This document shows, piece after piece, positions 1 through 12,644 of a stretch of DNA of 64,000 nucleotides. The notes below the pieces were generated by a model. That model did not search any database, was not told where the DNA came from, and saw only the letters and a list, made by a program, of their open reading frames with translations. Made by a program: the position numbers and the translations under genes. Source of the DNA: Vespa crabro. Its lineage: Eukaryota > Arthropoda > Insecta > Hymenoptera > Vespidae. Numbering within the stretch: position 1 is the stretch's first letter; every line of letters starts with the position of its first letter. The stretch spans positions 5,388,162-5,452,161 of the forward strand of contig NC_060957.1 in NCBI RefSeq assembly GCF_910589235.1. The letters run 5' to 3'.

Positions 1-392
1 ACCATATGGTTCGTTACTCCGCTTACGTGCCATTTGACAAAGAGAGAACCAACAAAGAAGCCCATGTAGGTACATACATATGTACGTGCTCACGTATTCA
101 TGTTCTTACTCTGAAAGAGTAATAGAGATAGAGATAGGAGAGAAAGAGAAGAGAGAGCGAGAGAGAAGAAGATAGGTAGATAGATAGAGAATGCGTGACA
201 GTAATTTCGTTTGATATGATTACGCCGCTCGACGCTCGTCGTCGGGCGTCCGTACGTTTAATATTCGGCCCCTTTTCGATCTTCTCGTGTGATGTGCGCG
301 CCGCTACTCGACGTTTTATGTACGGACTACAGAGGAGGTGACGTCGAAAAGCAGTGCGAAGGGGTGAAAGTGAGAGGAGGGAGGGCTGGTGA

Positions 393-478
393 GGACAGAG
401 AGAGAGAGAGAGAGAGAGAGGGAGATAAAGAGAAAGAAAGAGAGAGAGGGAGGGAGATAAAGAGAGATAGAGAGATAG
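393..478. repeat. (GA)n microsatellite, interrupted
   Basis: Purine-only GA tract with GGAGATAAAG-type interruptions. It continues the looser GA-rich stretch at 120-180. Confidence 0.9.
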
Positions 479-678
479 TCACCTACACGAGTCAGGGGTT
501 AAACTCGTAGGTGAATGCATTACACGTACCCCGGAGCCCACGCATATCGGTACCGAACCCCTCCGACGGAAAATAATGAAAGTAATGGGAACACGCCCAC
601 TGCATTTAGCCTGCTCGACGCAACTATCCCGCCTCAACCCCGTCCTCGACGTCCAGCTCTCCTCTTCTCACATTCATC

Positions 679-731
<53 letters not shown>
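679..731. repeat. (CT)n microsatellite
   Basis: Nearly perfect CT dinucleotide tract of about 50 bp on the plus strand. Similar tracts follow at 975-1030 (imperfect) and 1165-1225. Confidence 0.95.
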
Positions 732-734
<3 letters not shown>

Positions 735-1169
735 CTCTCTTTACTGAGGTCCTCGCGCGCGCACCCTCCTCCCACTCAACATCCCAACCCCAACACACCC
801 ACACTGGTTGCCAACCGTCCGTCGTTGGCACCCTGGCCGAAGGCCGCGTAAGGCCTCGTTCATCCCCGACCGTATTGGCTATTGTACCTGCCACTTCATT
901 GTCCTTTATTTCATTATTTTCGCCGCATTCCGCTCCGACGCTTCTACTCTTGGGGAGACTCGACAATTCTTCTCTCATACTCTCTCTTTCTCTCTCTGTC
1001 TGTCTCTCTCTATCCGTCTCTCTCTCTTTTTATTCGCCTATCTTTCCCCTTTATTTACGTACCGTAATAATAGACGTCTTAACAGAATGTAATAAATGTC
1101 ATAAATGGCACCCGAGATCCTATTACTTTATAAGCTACCTGCTAAGGTACCCCGCTGGCTCCTATTCTT

Positions 1170-1218
<49 letters not shown>

Positions 1219-1952
1219 TTTTTTCTTTCGCTTCTTTAGCTCGTCTATTCTATTCTTTTCTGACACGCTTTGCTGAATATAAAATTGCAAAGATTAAAAA
1301 AAGTAATCTTGAATCGTGTAATACATTCGTAATTTGTTGAGTTCGATATTGTTTCCGTATCCGTATCCATGAACATTTTTACAATGAGTATTGATTAGTA
1401 AAATTTGAAAACAAGTTAAAGTAATTATTACCTTTTATTAAATTCTAATCGTATTGGATTCAACGTGACTATAACAATTTATGAGAATGTTCTTTTCTAC
1501 AAATTCTTTTATTTCCTTTATTTTTTCTTTTTTTTGTTTTACTAGTTTTCTAATAAACAGCTTTGTCTTTTTAAAATTAGTGTCAATGTAATTTTTGAAA
1601 ATTCTATACTTCATTTAATTATATCTATTAATATAGTAAAAGCAACGAATTAACGAAACTTTTATAAACGCTTATGTATGTATATTATGTATTTACCACG
1701 AATCGTTACTGAGATCACGTAGAGGGTACGACGTAACGCGGAGAATATCGAGAGTAGTATCATCCGAAGTGTATTCGAGAACATGCTTCGTGATTTTGTC
1801 CGATAACGCGATTACGTTCCTCTTCATTCCTCTGTATCTTTATCTCTCCAAGCTTAGTCTATCCTCCACTCCGTACGTTTGTCGTGGGCCCAGTGGGATG
1901 AAGGGTCGAGGTTGAACAAGAGGGGTGGAAAGGAGTAGTCGACAGTGCCACT

Positions 1953-1956
<4 letters not shown>

Positions 1957-2013
<57 letters not shown>

Positions 2014-2052
2014 GTACTTCATTGCTCTATACATACAGAAAACCCTAAACCA

Positions 2053-2110
<58 letters not shown>
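1957..2110. repeat. opposed (CT)n and (GA)n tracts forming an inverted repeat
   Basis: A CT tract (about 1957-2011) is followed about 40 bp later by a GA tract (about 2052-2110). The two arms are reverse complements, so the strand or its transcript could fold into a stem of about 50 bp with a 40-nt loop. Confidence 0.9.
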
Positions 2111-2113
<3 letters not shown>

Positions 2114-2579
2114 CTGCTCGCTCTGATCCCTTGCAATTACTTCCCATTATCTGGGTATTAGGATTCAGCCGAACTGGAAGCACGGCGTATCCCACAGGCT
2201 CCGCCTATATTCTCGTCCTCTTCTTATAACCAACGGCTTGTCCTATCTACGTGCCAGGACATCCCTACCACTTCTTTTTCCTAGTCGTATTCACCTAACC
2301 GAATCTAATGTTGTCCTGCAACAGGTAGTGGGTATTTTCGTATCGATGATGATTTTTATAATGATTCTTGAAAACCATTTGCAAATCTTATGATTGAAAA
2401 ACCATTAAGAAAGGTGATAATATTTCTGACAGGATAATTTATTATTTAAAAATCTGACTAAAAGTTGGTAAGGTTCCTTTCGCTACGTGTCTTTCATCAA
2501 AGAGAGAGAGGGAAAGAGAGTCCTCCGTAAATTAGATTTCCAATAGAATCTCGAGAAAGTAACTTTTCCGAGACCGCAA

Positions 2580-2654
2580 CTCTCTCTCTCTTCTCTCTCT
2601 CTCCCCCTCTCTCTCTTTCTCTCTCCCCCTCTCTTTCTCTCTTTCCCTATCTCT

Positions 2655-2717
<63 letters not shown>
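2580..2717. repeat. long compound (CT)n/(CCCT) microsatellite
   Basis: About 138 bp of pyrimidine-only plus strand: CT dinucleotides broken by CCCC and TTT interruptions, then a perfect CT run at the 3' end. Confidence 0.95.
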
Positions 2718-2719
<2 letters not shown>

Positions 2720-3172
2720 TTTCGTTGGACTTTTGTTAAGCTGGTAAATCTACACCCATGCACACTCACCTTTTTTATTAAATGGACCTGCGTCGTCTTA
2801 TCGTTAATTTTATTTCCTTTGATACTTTATGAACTATGATGTAGTGGCGTCATTTGCGTTCGCCTTGTAATCGTTAAGGCTAGAAAATGTCTTGAATGAT
2901 AGGAAGGAAATGTCAGGCAATTAGCGGGTTGCTAATGTTCCGTCATTCCTCACTTAAGACACCGTGAAATATCAAAGGGCCTTTTCAAATAAGTTCAAAT
3001 CTTTCGTGCAAACAGTAACAATTAAAATAATTCAAATAATATGTGACAACATTATTTTAATGAATTATAAAAATATGATAATAACTAACGATTGGGTATG
3101 ATTAAATGAAGACACAGGATCAGCGTCATAGTACGACATTTTAATTCCAACGAGAACCGCAGGCTAACTTTA

Positions 3173-3257
3173 CACTTCGCTATAAAAAGTGACACGAGAG
3201 ACTAGCTTTATTACTTGCACTTTGCCTATAAAAAGTGTTGCGTAAGCTCGATCAGCG
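3173..3257 (+). promoter_or_regulatory. candidate core promoter with duplicated TATA box
   Basis: The motif CTATAAAAAGTG occurs twice in the same orientation (about 3180-3191 and 3226-3237). Each copy is preceded by CACTTyG, giving an imperfect 20-bp direct repeat spaced 45 bp. A TCAG-type initiator (GATCAGCGAG, about 3250-3259) lies roughly 25 bp after the second TATA. No downstream coding exon is evident, so the transcript is unknown. This is inferred from motifs only. Confidence 0.35.
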
Positions 3258-3681
3258 AGTCATTTTCCAGCGTTTGCTTCTCACCCATTGAATCCAAATC
3301 AAACCCGTTGCCTTTTATCATTATCCGAACACACTTCTCTCTCTTTTGTGTCCGGTCACTTTCGTAATTCCTTTCCAGATGGCACAAATTCTTTCATTCT
3401 CACCCTCACCCGCGCGACGACAACGGTTAATGATCGCGTAATACTTTAATTATTCTATCCGTGATTATTCCTACTGATTTCGAGAAAGGTTCAGGTAAAT
3501 TCATGCTTGCGGCTACGAAAATGATCGATTAATTCTATCAGATATATTCGCGCACACGGTCAGCTTTGTTATTACGTGCATTATTATATCGAACGGAAAG
3601 ATTCCGATAGCACGTCTCGAACCGATTTCACTTCCTCGAAGAAACACTACCCTCTCAAAATTATCAAGTTCGTCATCATAG

Positions 3682-3719
3682 AGAGACTCTTTCTCTCTTT
3701 CTCTTTCTCTCTCTTTCTT

Positions 3720-3750
<31 letters not shown>

Positions 3751-3760
3751 CTCTCTCTTT

Positions 3761-3811
<51 letters not shown>
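3682..3811. repeat. (CT)n microsatellite, compound
   Basis: Pyrimidine tract of about 130 bp (CT with TTT interruptions, perfect over the last 35 bp). It lies on the 3' side of bsh, which reads on the minus strand, so it is GA in that transcript if the 3'UTR extends this far. Confidence 0.95.
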
Positions 3812-3814
<3 letters not shown>

Positions 3815-3837
3815 GTTGGTGCCATTTCGTCTTCGAG

Positions 3838-3935
3838 CTAGGACGAAGAAGCTGAAGGATCGAAAGAAGATGTTGAAGTAGAAGAAGAATAAGAAGAAGA
3901 GGAGGAAGAAGTAGAAGAAGAAGAAGAAGAGTTCT
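3838..3935. repeat. (GAA)n-rich purine tract
   Basis: Almost pure purine plus strand with many GAA/AAG triplets, immediately beyond the bsh stop codon. In the bsh mRNA it would be a CUU/UUC-rich 3'UTR segment. Confidence 0.8.
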
Positions 3936-3984
3936 CTAGTTGGAAGATAGTGTTCCTCGAGGAGAATCTTTTGTCCTTGAATTC

Positions 3985-4989
3985 TCAGCGATGCTGCTGG
4001 CGTTGAACGCCGTGCTGATGTTGTTGGTGTGATGATTGATGCGAGAGGGTAACCGGATGCGGATGCGTCGTTTGATGAAAAGAGGGTGTCGAAGAACTAC
4101 GTTTTGGCAGATGTAAACTTCCAACGCTCCTCGAAGGTGAAGGTTCCTCGTCTTCGCCAAGAATATCAATTTCATCTTCATCGGAGTCCATAGCAGCATC
4201 GCTACTTCCTCGAGACTCTCGACCACCACCAGCACCGCCGCTGCTCAGCGAGAAGTCCACAGGTCGTTCTATTAATAATCAGTACATCGGTTGATCATTA
4301 GACATTATTTTTATTTTATTATAGAACATATAATTATCGATGATCGTCACACAATGATAAATGATTATGAAATAATTAATTAAATTTTTATGTCAAGTAT
4401 GACACGACGAAATGTTAAGAATGCATCGATCATATTATTTGTAGTATCTCATATTAACTTCTTTCGTTTGATAATTAAAACAACCTCTTGTTTAAATTTT
4501 AATTGTTATTCTCCAATTCAAAGTATCACATGGAAATAGACGCGCTTTAGATATCTTTAAAAGGGATGTACATCATTCATCGATCCACCGTTTCAAAGAG
4601 ACGCGACGGAGTTAATCTGAGGGAAGACCGAAGGGAAAGATGGGTCGTGATCCGAGCAATAACGGTGAATTCGGGCGTTGTCGTGGCAATTGGGAAGGTA
4701 ACTGCGTCGCTTTTGAGGGTGGTCGGAGGGGGAAGTGAAGGGAGACAGGAGGGAAGGGGTGAGAGAGATACTAGGCTTTATGCACTCAGTGCACGATTCT
4801 AAAATCGAGAGGCACCGCATCCTCACCGTCCTAACCTCTGAGTCGTCGAGTTACTCCGTCTTGCTAGCCAAGATGGCTTCTCGTTCAGTAGGAAGGGCTA
4901 ACGAAGTTATCGAGGCATCTCCTTGGTAGCAAGCTAAGGGGGCAGCAAGTAAGAAGAAGGGAGAGGATGGAAATGTATATGTGTATATG

Positions 4990-5037
<48 letters not shown>

Positions 5038-7098
5038 CTTGTCTACCTTCTCATCTCCAGCGTCTTCAAGACGCTACCGGATACTTTAAGAAGTCCTGGT
5101 TCCCTCTCTTCCAATTTCCTTCTACCGTCTACCATCTCTCTCACTCTCCCTTTTCTCGTCGTTCCTCGATTCGGTCTTCGAGAAAATTAGTCAATTATCA
5201 GCTAAGTGCTCGACCAGACCTATATTCTCTCAATTGTTCGCCACTGAAGACTAGTACCGGTCGTCTGAGTTGTGTACTGGCATACACCTGACCCAATTTC
5301 ATTAGGCGATCCCCGAGATGAAGTAAAAGAGCAATCTCGATCGGCATCAGAAATTATTTACCACGGACTTTAGTTATCCTTTTTGTTATCGAATAAAACG
5401 GATTTTTTCGACGACGGTTTTACAATTTTTTATCTCGGACAATTAGTACACTGTAGTTATGAAAGTGTGATTAAACAAAAATTTTAGAATCGACTTCAAT
5501 TTTTTGCTGTATTCCTATGGAATGTGAATCTATCCTTTTTATACAAAACCGATATTAATTCGTTAGAGATAGAAACGAGCATAACGGTTTCGCAAACATT
5601 CTATACTTACTAACGAGGAAATACTTCAACGCTATAATTCCCAAATTGATATATCAGTTTAACCAACATTCGTTCCCCTTTCCTCTAATGTATCTTCCTC
5701 TTGGCCATCGTTTCTACCGCGTGCATGTAACTTCATCGTTGAATTTTCGTCTTGTATAATATAATTTCCATGTAGTAACATTGTTAGCTATACACGATTG
5801 CGGGAAATTCTACTATAGATGGCGATCATTATCTAGGTACCGCTAGTTAATGATTACAGTTCCTGCAAGCCCCCCACCGGGTTATGGTCTGGTTAGTTAA
5901 GCCGAACTTGCGTAATTTATTGTCAGTGGAATTTTGGTTGCATTATATCGTCATACTGGTCCATTATTACGATCGCACGGGAATATTTAACACGCGCTAA
6001 AATTCTAAAGCTGACCAAGTAAATGGCAAATCGATCGTAATCATAGCGCTAGCCCGCAACCGACGTACTACTTTGGTAAAAATCTAACCGAAATCTCACT
6101 TAATCACGATTATCGTCGCTTTTGAAGAATGGCAATAATGATTAAATTATATCTTAGATTTACTTTTTCTTGTATACGTATTTAAATGAAATACAGCATA
6201 ACGATAATAAAAAAAACTATGAGGTATTTTCGTGCATTAATAATTAATTACATGACATTAAAACTAATTTTACATCAAAAAAATTTTTTTATTTAAATAT
6301 TTCTTAATATGAAAGATTTATAGAAAAAAATAAAGTAAAGATGAAAAATTTAATCGCTTACCTGCTGGAGATGTCACCGAACCGGATTGAGAACCGCACT
6401 GTTGACCAGACGATTGAATCCCATTACTATTCGAATTCGTGTTCAACTTTCGTAATTGTTTCTTATGCTTCATTCTCCGATTTTGAAACCATGTCTTCAC
6501 TTGGGTCTCGGACAAATGCAAGGCTGCCGCTAGTTCGACTCTTTCCGGTGTGCTCAGATACCTTTGAACTTCGAACCTGGCTTCCAAACCAGCTAACTGC
6601 TGATCGCTAAACACCTAATCAAGAAAATCAATGTTAATTGATCAGATTAAAATACAATTAACAATTAACAATTAACAATTAGATATATTAAAAATCAAAA
6701 ATGTATTGATACAAATTTCGAGACAATCAAAAACTTATAAATTAATGTGCATTTACCGTTCGTGCTTTTCGTCGTCGACAATGTTTTAAGGCCGCAAGTT
6801 CACTGACCCCTGGTACCACGCCAACCCCCATACCAGCGCTACCAAAAAGTGGTCCCAGAAAAAATGCAGCTGTGGGTGGCGCCGACGGGTATCCAGGTAA
6901 TAAATTAGCGAATTGTTGATATTGCTGATGCTGCTGGCCGTGAGCCGAGCTAAGATGCTGATGATGAAGCTGATGATGTGTATGGGGTGGTACGCTACCA
7001 CGACTGAGAATATCCTCGATCAGAAAGGATGTCCGACTTGCGGAGGTACCGTTTTGACCAGGATGTGCTTGAGCTTGCTGTTGACAGGTCGATTGCAT
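3985..7098 (-). CDS. bsh: brain-specific homeobox protein (bsh/BSX)
   Basis: Homeodomain transcription factor of the Bsh/BSX family, a nuclear regulator of neuronal identity in other animals. Three exons on the minus strand: 7098-6757, 6614-6362 and 4268-3985 (292 residues). The homeodomain spans about residues 108-167. It is split by an intron right after RRRKART and continues VFSDQQLAGLEARFE, then KTWFQNRRMKHKKQLRK (W156, F157, Q158, N159). The sequence QRYLSTPERVELA is diagnostic of Bsh/BSX. The N-terminus has the family's SFLIEDIL motif (repressor-type, about residue 24) and His/Gln-rich stretches. The C-terminal exon carries the acidic DSDEDEIDILGEDEE motif typical of BSX tails. The first in-frame ATG is at 7098; the open frame continues a little upstream without another ATG. 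Introns are 142 bp and 2.1 kb. Assignment is strong; the exact start is less certain. Confidence 0.92.
4269..6361 (-). other. bsh: large bsh intron
   Basis: 2.1 kb between the homeodomain exon and the last exon. It holds a (GA)n tract at 4993-5034 and a moderately CpG-rich block at about 4560-4960, but no additional exon that I can support. Donor GTAAGC lies at 6361 and the acceptor AG ends at 4269, both on the minus strand. Confidence 0.7.
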
Positions 7099-8116
7099 TT
7101 TTCCGTTTATTTTTCGTAAGAATTTCAAAGATGTAATCTTGAATAATCTTGAGATAGTGATTCGATCTATCCCAAGTATAAATTACATCCTACTCGCTTG
7201 TAATATTTGAAAGTTACACATTGGTGTCATATTTGAGATGCTTCAAACACTTCAAAACACACTCGAGCACTGTATATCTTCATCAATCCTTTCTCTGATT
7301 CTGTTCAATGCATAAATCTTCAAAGAATTTCTCAATATCAACACTTTTCGAATCCAAAAGAAACAAAAAAATAAGGAACAAGTATCACTTTCTGTAAAAA
7401 TAATAATTCCAGATATTGAAACTCGCACTCGATCTTATGGAGTTCCAAAAGAATCAAAAAAAAAAGAATCGAAATTAATTAATAAAAGATAATGTCAAAT
7501 AATTTGATCTTTAATCATCGGAAAAAGGAGTAAAAAAAAAGAAAAGAAAAAAAGAAATACCCAAAGAAGTTCAACGTCTTTCTTCAAACTCCAAGAATGT
7601 AACTGCAATGCAATTATTTTCTGATGAAATAACCACAAGACAACTGGTAAACAGGTATGCCCGTTTCTCTGACAAGAGACGAAATCGTGTAACCTCGAAG
7701 TCGATTAATTAAAACGAACCGATGATTTCCTCGTTCGATATATCGCAATGAAAACTAGTGGAAAGACCAGCCGGCGGAGAGGCAGCAGGGTTTGTCGTCG
7801 TTTAGGGAGTATCGGTGCGTGATATCCAAGGAGATTCGAGACCCGATATCGTTCTAGCCCCCTACCAAAGAAAAGCAGCTTTTGGTGACGCGCGGGCTCC
7901 CTCGCATGGAGGAAACTCGGCCTCCCGGAACGACGCACGATCGTATTGGTTGGCGTCGCGACGCTTCATGACGCTGGGGTTGGTCCCAATGAAGCATTAG
8001 GGCGTGACCAACATTCAACGTTGTCATGGACACGCTCTCGCGTCGCGAATCATCCCTCTAGTCTTCTCTATAACCTACCGATGTATATATCAGAGGCTTC
8101 TACAGATGCATAGAAA

Positions 8117-8124
8117 GAGTGAGT

Positions 8125-8162
<38 letters not shown>

Positions 8163-8175
8163 AGGAAAGAGAGAT
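8117..8175. repeat. (GA)n microsatellite
   Basis: Purine tract of GA dinucleotides with a few GAAA interruptions in the bsh upstream region. Confidence 0.9.
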
Positions 8176-8919
8176 GGAAGATCGAAGACATTCCAGTCCT
8201 TCCTCTGTAACTCCCAACCCCAAAGCCGTTCTTCGCGTCGTTCCACCTTCAGCTTGACTTCTTTTTCTTCCGTTTATTCTTGATTCTCCTACATCCTGTT
8301 TGCCTTCTCCTCCATCTATCTATCCATCCCTTTCTATCTCCCTCTCTTTCTTTTTCTATCTTCTTCTTGTGTCCTACTCCATCCGCAAGAGATGGATATC
8401 CTTTCCGTGTGTTTATATATTCACAAACACGCATTTACGTTAAGGAAGGACACGGTGAGAAGGTTACACGAATGCTAGCTTTCGAATACGATCGTCGTTT
8501 CTCAGAGTTACATTGAATTTTGCTTTAGGAATGCCATCTTGAATCAGTGATGCATTCACTTTTCTTCAAAGATCTTTTATAAAGAGCTTCTTATTTCTGA
8601 TATCAGATATACAGTGTTACTATTAAGGTTAATCGATTATGTTTGAGATTAGTCTGATTTGAGAATATTATTTCTGATCTTATGAATCTGATACTTTTAA
8701 CAGGGAAATGTGATACCAATGGAATAAAATATCTGTTTCAACGCGTTAACTTTGAGTGAATATTCGCAAAAGCACGTAGACCGAGTCGATAGACTCTCTG
8801 TATCGAAGATTTGATATGAGAGAGGGATACGGACGCGTGGACGAACAGAAGCACGAGATTAAATTACTTATCCTCGGTGGTATATACGGTGCTTTTCGAA
8901 CGGCGAGCAACGCACAGGG

Positions 8920-8938
8920 TGCGCGCGCGCGCGCGCGC
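8920..8938. repeat. (GC)n microsatellite
   Basis: About nine consecutive GC dinucleotides. Alternating CpG runs are rare in this AT-rich sequence and are prone to left-handed DNA. Confidence 0.9.
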
Positions 8939-9504
8939 TAACACACAAAGGATCAAAGCTTTTCTACTTGATTTTTTATCGAATCTTCTCGAATATAACT
9001 GTACACCAGTAGTCAATAATATTCGATAAGAAAATCAATAGATAGATAATATTATAAATTTCATAATAAAATCGTATTTCAGAATTCGTAGGATTTATCT
9101 ACTTATGATAAATAAAGAAAAAAAGTGTGTAAGTACTTACGTCCGATGTATAATTTAACAAAAAAAGAAAAGAAAAAGAAAGAGAAATAAATTTCATACA
9201 TCTTTTCGATCATCGACTTCATACGCTAATGTCTACTTAACGAACCGAGGAAAATGACGTCGCTAATTACCACGATAAACGATCGATCGGTGACCCTTCA
9301 AAAGCCTCGTATTAAAACTTGCCGAATTCACGGCTCAACATCATAGTGGTTGTAGGATCGTCCGACGTCGTACTTCCCTTTAACAAGTCTCCTGGGACGT
9401 TAGCACGAGCTCGTTGGGATGAAAACATCGAGAAGCGGCTTTCGACGTTTTATGATGTATGAGAGAGAAAAAAAGAAATAGGTTTATGAATGATGTAAAT
9501 AAAA

Positions 9505-9655
9505 AAGGAAAGAGTGAAAGAAAGAAAGAGAAAGAGAGAAAGAGAAAGAGAGAGAGAGTGAGTGAGGGTGAGAAAGAGTGTGTGTGAAAGAAAAAGAGAG
9601 AGAGACAGAAAATGAGTGAGAGTGAAAAAGAGTGTGTGTGAAAGAGAGAGAAAGA
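9505..9655. repeat. GA/GTGT-rich compound microsatellite
   Basis: About 150 bp of GA, GAAA, GTGAGT and GTGTGT units. Two similar blocks (about 9550-9600 and 9611-9645) suggest an internal duplication. Confidence 0.8.
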
Positions 9656-9881
9656 GGGAGGAAGTTATGGTACAATTTCTGCCCATCGAAAAGTTTATTT
9701 TGGGCCACGTAGCAAAAGTGAGAATGGACGCAGGGATTGTGCATTGTCTAAGGTTTCTGTCAACGTGTTTGAGAGAGATAGAAAGAGAGACAAACCAACG
9801 AACGAGACCGACGCGAACGGACACGCGTCGGTAACGCAATTACTACGACGTTAATTTACTCAATAATCGCGGAGGCAAGTC

Positions 9882-9885
<4 letters not shown>

Positions 9886-9944
<59 letters not shown>
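9886..9944. repeat. (CT)n microsatellite
   Basis: Nearly perfect CT tract, followed by looser pyrimidine-rich DNA to about 10010. Confidence 0.95.
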
Positions 9945-9949
<5 letters not shown>

Positions 9950-10704
9950 CTTCTTCTCCCTTTCATTCTCTCTTCCTCTTTCTCCCTCTCTCTATCTCTC
10001 TATCTCTCACCATCTACATCTAAATGACGGCACGCGTCCGTCGTCCTTTGTATCGTCACCGCGCTTACATAGCATCCGCATGCTCTAATATGAGCTATAA
10101 GCCTTTCACTGTGATTATCCTGCTTTTGAAGAATCCAATTGACTGCGCTCTTTTTTTCTCTTGTTTTCTTTTCCTGATTCTTTCTTTTTTGTATTTTTCT
10201 TTTTCCTTTTAGTCTTTTTTTTTTAACGACTACAAAAACAGACGTAGTAAGAGTAAATTAATTAAAAAGAGCCAACTTTTGCTCACTACCCTTGTTGTAC
10301 GAATCTTCTTTTAGATATTGAAATATTATTCTATTGAAATTTGAAATTTTTTTTTATTTTATTATTTATTATAAAAAAATATTTAGTTACAGATATAATT
10401 GATAAGTATTGATACGAACAAATATTTGTGTACTACGTCGATCATTATGAGAGCTGTTCTATGATAAAAAAATTAAAAAAGAGAGAGAAAGACATATATA
10501 TATATACACATACAAAAAGTTTTTCAAAGAAAAATTTTACAAAAAAAAAGAAAGATGTTCAATGATCATACAACGATCAAATACTTAAGATATTTAAGAA
10601 TAAATGAAATATTAATGTCTTAATGATATCAATGAACTACTAATCCGTATAAAATGTCTTCTTCGTCTAGACTAGATTCTAATCATACTAATTACTATAA
10701 ATTC

Positions 10705-11816
10705 CTAAATGTCGTAATCATTTGATGTACGTTTGTAAAAGGCTCGGGAATATGTCGCTGCTCCTCGACTACTGCAAAGAATGAAGTATCCTCGTTGATA
10801 GAGAATGATTATCGCAAGGCTGAGCAGGATAATAAACAATAAGCCGACTACAACCCCGATGTGTAAGACGCCAATTTTGCTGGAATGGGATTCGTATATG
10901 TCGAAACAATGCAATTTTTTATTCGCTAGGGACATAAGATTTTGCTTGGAATATTCCAGCGGGCTATTGCACTTCAATTCGTTCACTTCTTCGCCCATCA
11001 ATCTTTTTCCATGATGTGGTAGTAAAGAATTGATCTATATAACATAAAAAAGGATATTAGAAAAGGAGCAAGAGAGAGAGAGAGATAAACAATATTTTTC
11101 TTATCATTTACTATGTTTATTTCGATGAATATCATTTCTGAAAAAATTAAAAAAAGAAAAGAGGAAAAAAGATTTAAAAAATTCTTTTATTATCGTTACG
11201 TATTTCTGCTTTTAATTACGTTTTTTTTCCCCTTTGTGATCCAATTTTTTCATGTCCACTTAAAAATGACATAACATAAAGATAATAGTATATTATTTGT
11301 ATTAATATAATTGCATTACACTCGGTGTAACTTGTATTTAAAAAAACATGAAAAACTTCGAGTATGAAATAAAAACTATTTAATTTTGTGACAATAAAAA
11401 GAAATGAAATTTAAAAAAGACAAATAAATATGTATGTGACTTTAACGTTATCTCAGTTATGTATAAGCGATGAACTTCATTTATCTTTTTGTTTTCTCGA
11501 TTTCAGTAGTCGTTGTTAAAACTAAACTGAAAAATTGCACACCGATCGTTTTCTTTTCTTTTGATAAATACGTAGAGAACGAATCCCTTTACTTTTTATT
11601 TTCCTACTCAAAACGAGAAGCAATTGATCGTACCGATGAACGGAATAAGACTTGGCCGATGATCGAGTTAAGTTACGAAGGGATCATGGTGATCAGTCAG
11701 AGATGAAAGGGACGTTGCAATTTTTTTTTTCTCGTTGCGTGAAAAAGAGAGAGAGATAGATAAGACAAACAGATAGACAGACAGATAAACAGACAGATAG
11801 ACAGACAGACAGAGAG

Positions 11817-11887
<71 letters not shown>

Positions 11888-12607
11888 AAGAGACAGAGAG
11901 AGAGAGAGAGAGAGAGAACACGCGTATGAACGGCCGTGATTGCCAGAACTTACCAGATATTGATTATTGCAATCGCAGCTCCATTCGTTGTTCATCAGAT
12001 CCAATTCTTCAAGCCTGTCCCACCTTCCTACGAGTTGCGACGGTAAATAACGTAGGGCGTTATCCGATAAATCGAGGATCTTCAAAGGCGGCCACACGGC
12101 CATTTCCTTCGTAGAAAAAATAAAAAGGTAGAAAATGGAAATATTTGATTGATTAGTTAATGTAAAACTATATCTCCTAGTGACGTGGCATCATTAAATG
12201 AAGAAAATTATTATAATCGATCCTTTGCCAGCTAACTTTTAATATCTTCGATTTAATCATTTATTAATCATTATTCAGAATTACCTTCTTCAAGGCGTTC
12301 TCGTCAATCTTCTTCAACAACGGACAGTTCTGTATACGAAGAATTTCCAAACCTATTAATTTAGAAAAAGATTCACTACCGATTTCAATCAGATCTGGCA
12401 TGCAACACAGATTTAATTCTTTCAGATTGGGCATCAGCGGGAACGCGTTCAATCGATTGATTATCTTTATTGGATTTTCGTCAAGACTTAAACTCTCTAC
12501 TGCTGTTGCCCTTGCTAAAGCCTTCGGTATTTCATTGAATCTGTTGCCATTTAATACCAGTTTCTTCAGGTATCTTTAATCACAAATTATAATTATAATA
12601 ATAATAG

Positions 12608-12644
<37 letters not shown>

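Larger units (their letters stand above)
1..3160. other. non-coding, microsatellite-rich region
   Basis: I see no protein-coding exon here. Open frames in this stretch read Ser-Leu or Arg-Glu repeats through CT/GA tracts. The first 1.2 kb and 1.7-2.3 kb contain more CpG than the rest and could be distal regulatory or leader sequence of a gene to the left. CT/GA tracts lie at about 120-180, 393-478, 679-731, 975-1030, 1165-1225, 1957-2011, 2052-2110 and 2580-2717. Confidence 0.6.
7099..10704. other. upstream region of bsh; no coding exon seen
   Basis: Intergenic between bsh and the LRR gene, both read leftward. The first 700 bp after the bsh start are AT-rich leader-like DNA. About 7730-8100 is CpG-rich and promoter-like. 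GA tracts lie at 8117-8175 and 9505-9655, a (GC)n run at 8920-8938 and a CT run at 9886-9944. ORFs across these tracts are repeat artefacts. Confidence 0.6.

Noticed and set aside
515..1276. Long plus-strand open frame of 253 codons
   Set aside because: Most of it is Ser-Leu repeats from (CT)n tracts. It has no domain, and it overlaps equally open frames on both strands, so it is a repeat artefact.
1925..2136. Overlapping open frames across the CT/GA inverted repeat
   Set aside because: They translate to Ser-Leu and Arg-Glu repeats on either strand, so they are not genes.
9450..9839. Minus-strand frame of 129 codons rich in Ser/Leu/Phe
   Set aside because: It is generated by the GA-rich microsatellite and has no splice or family support.
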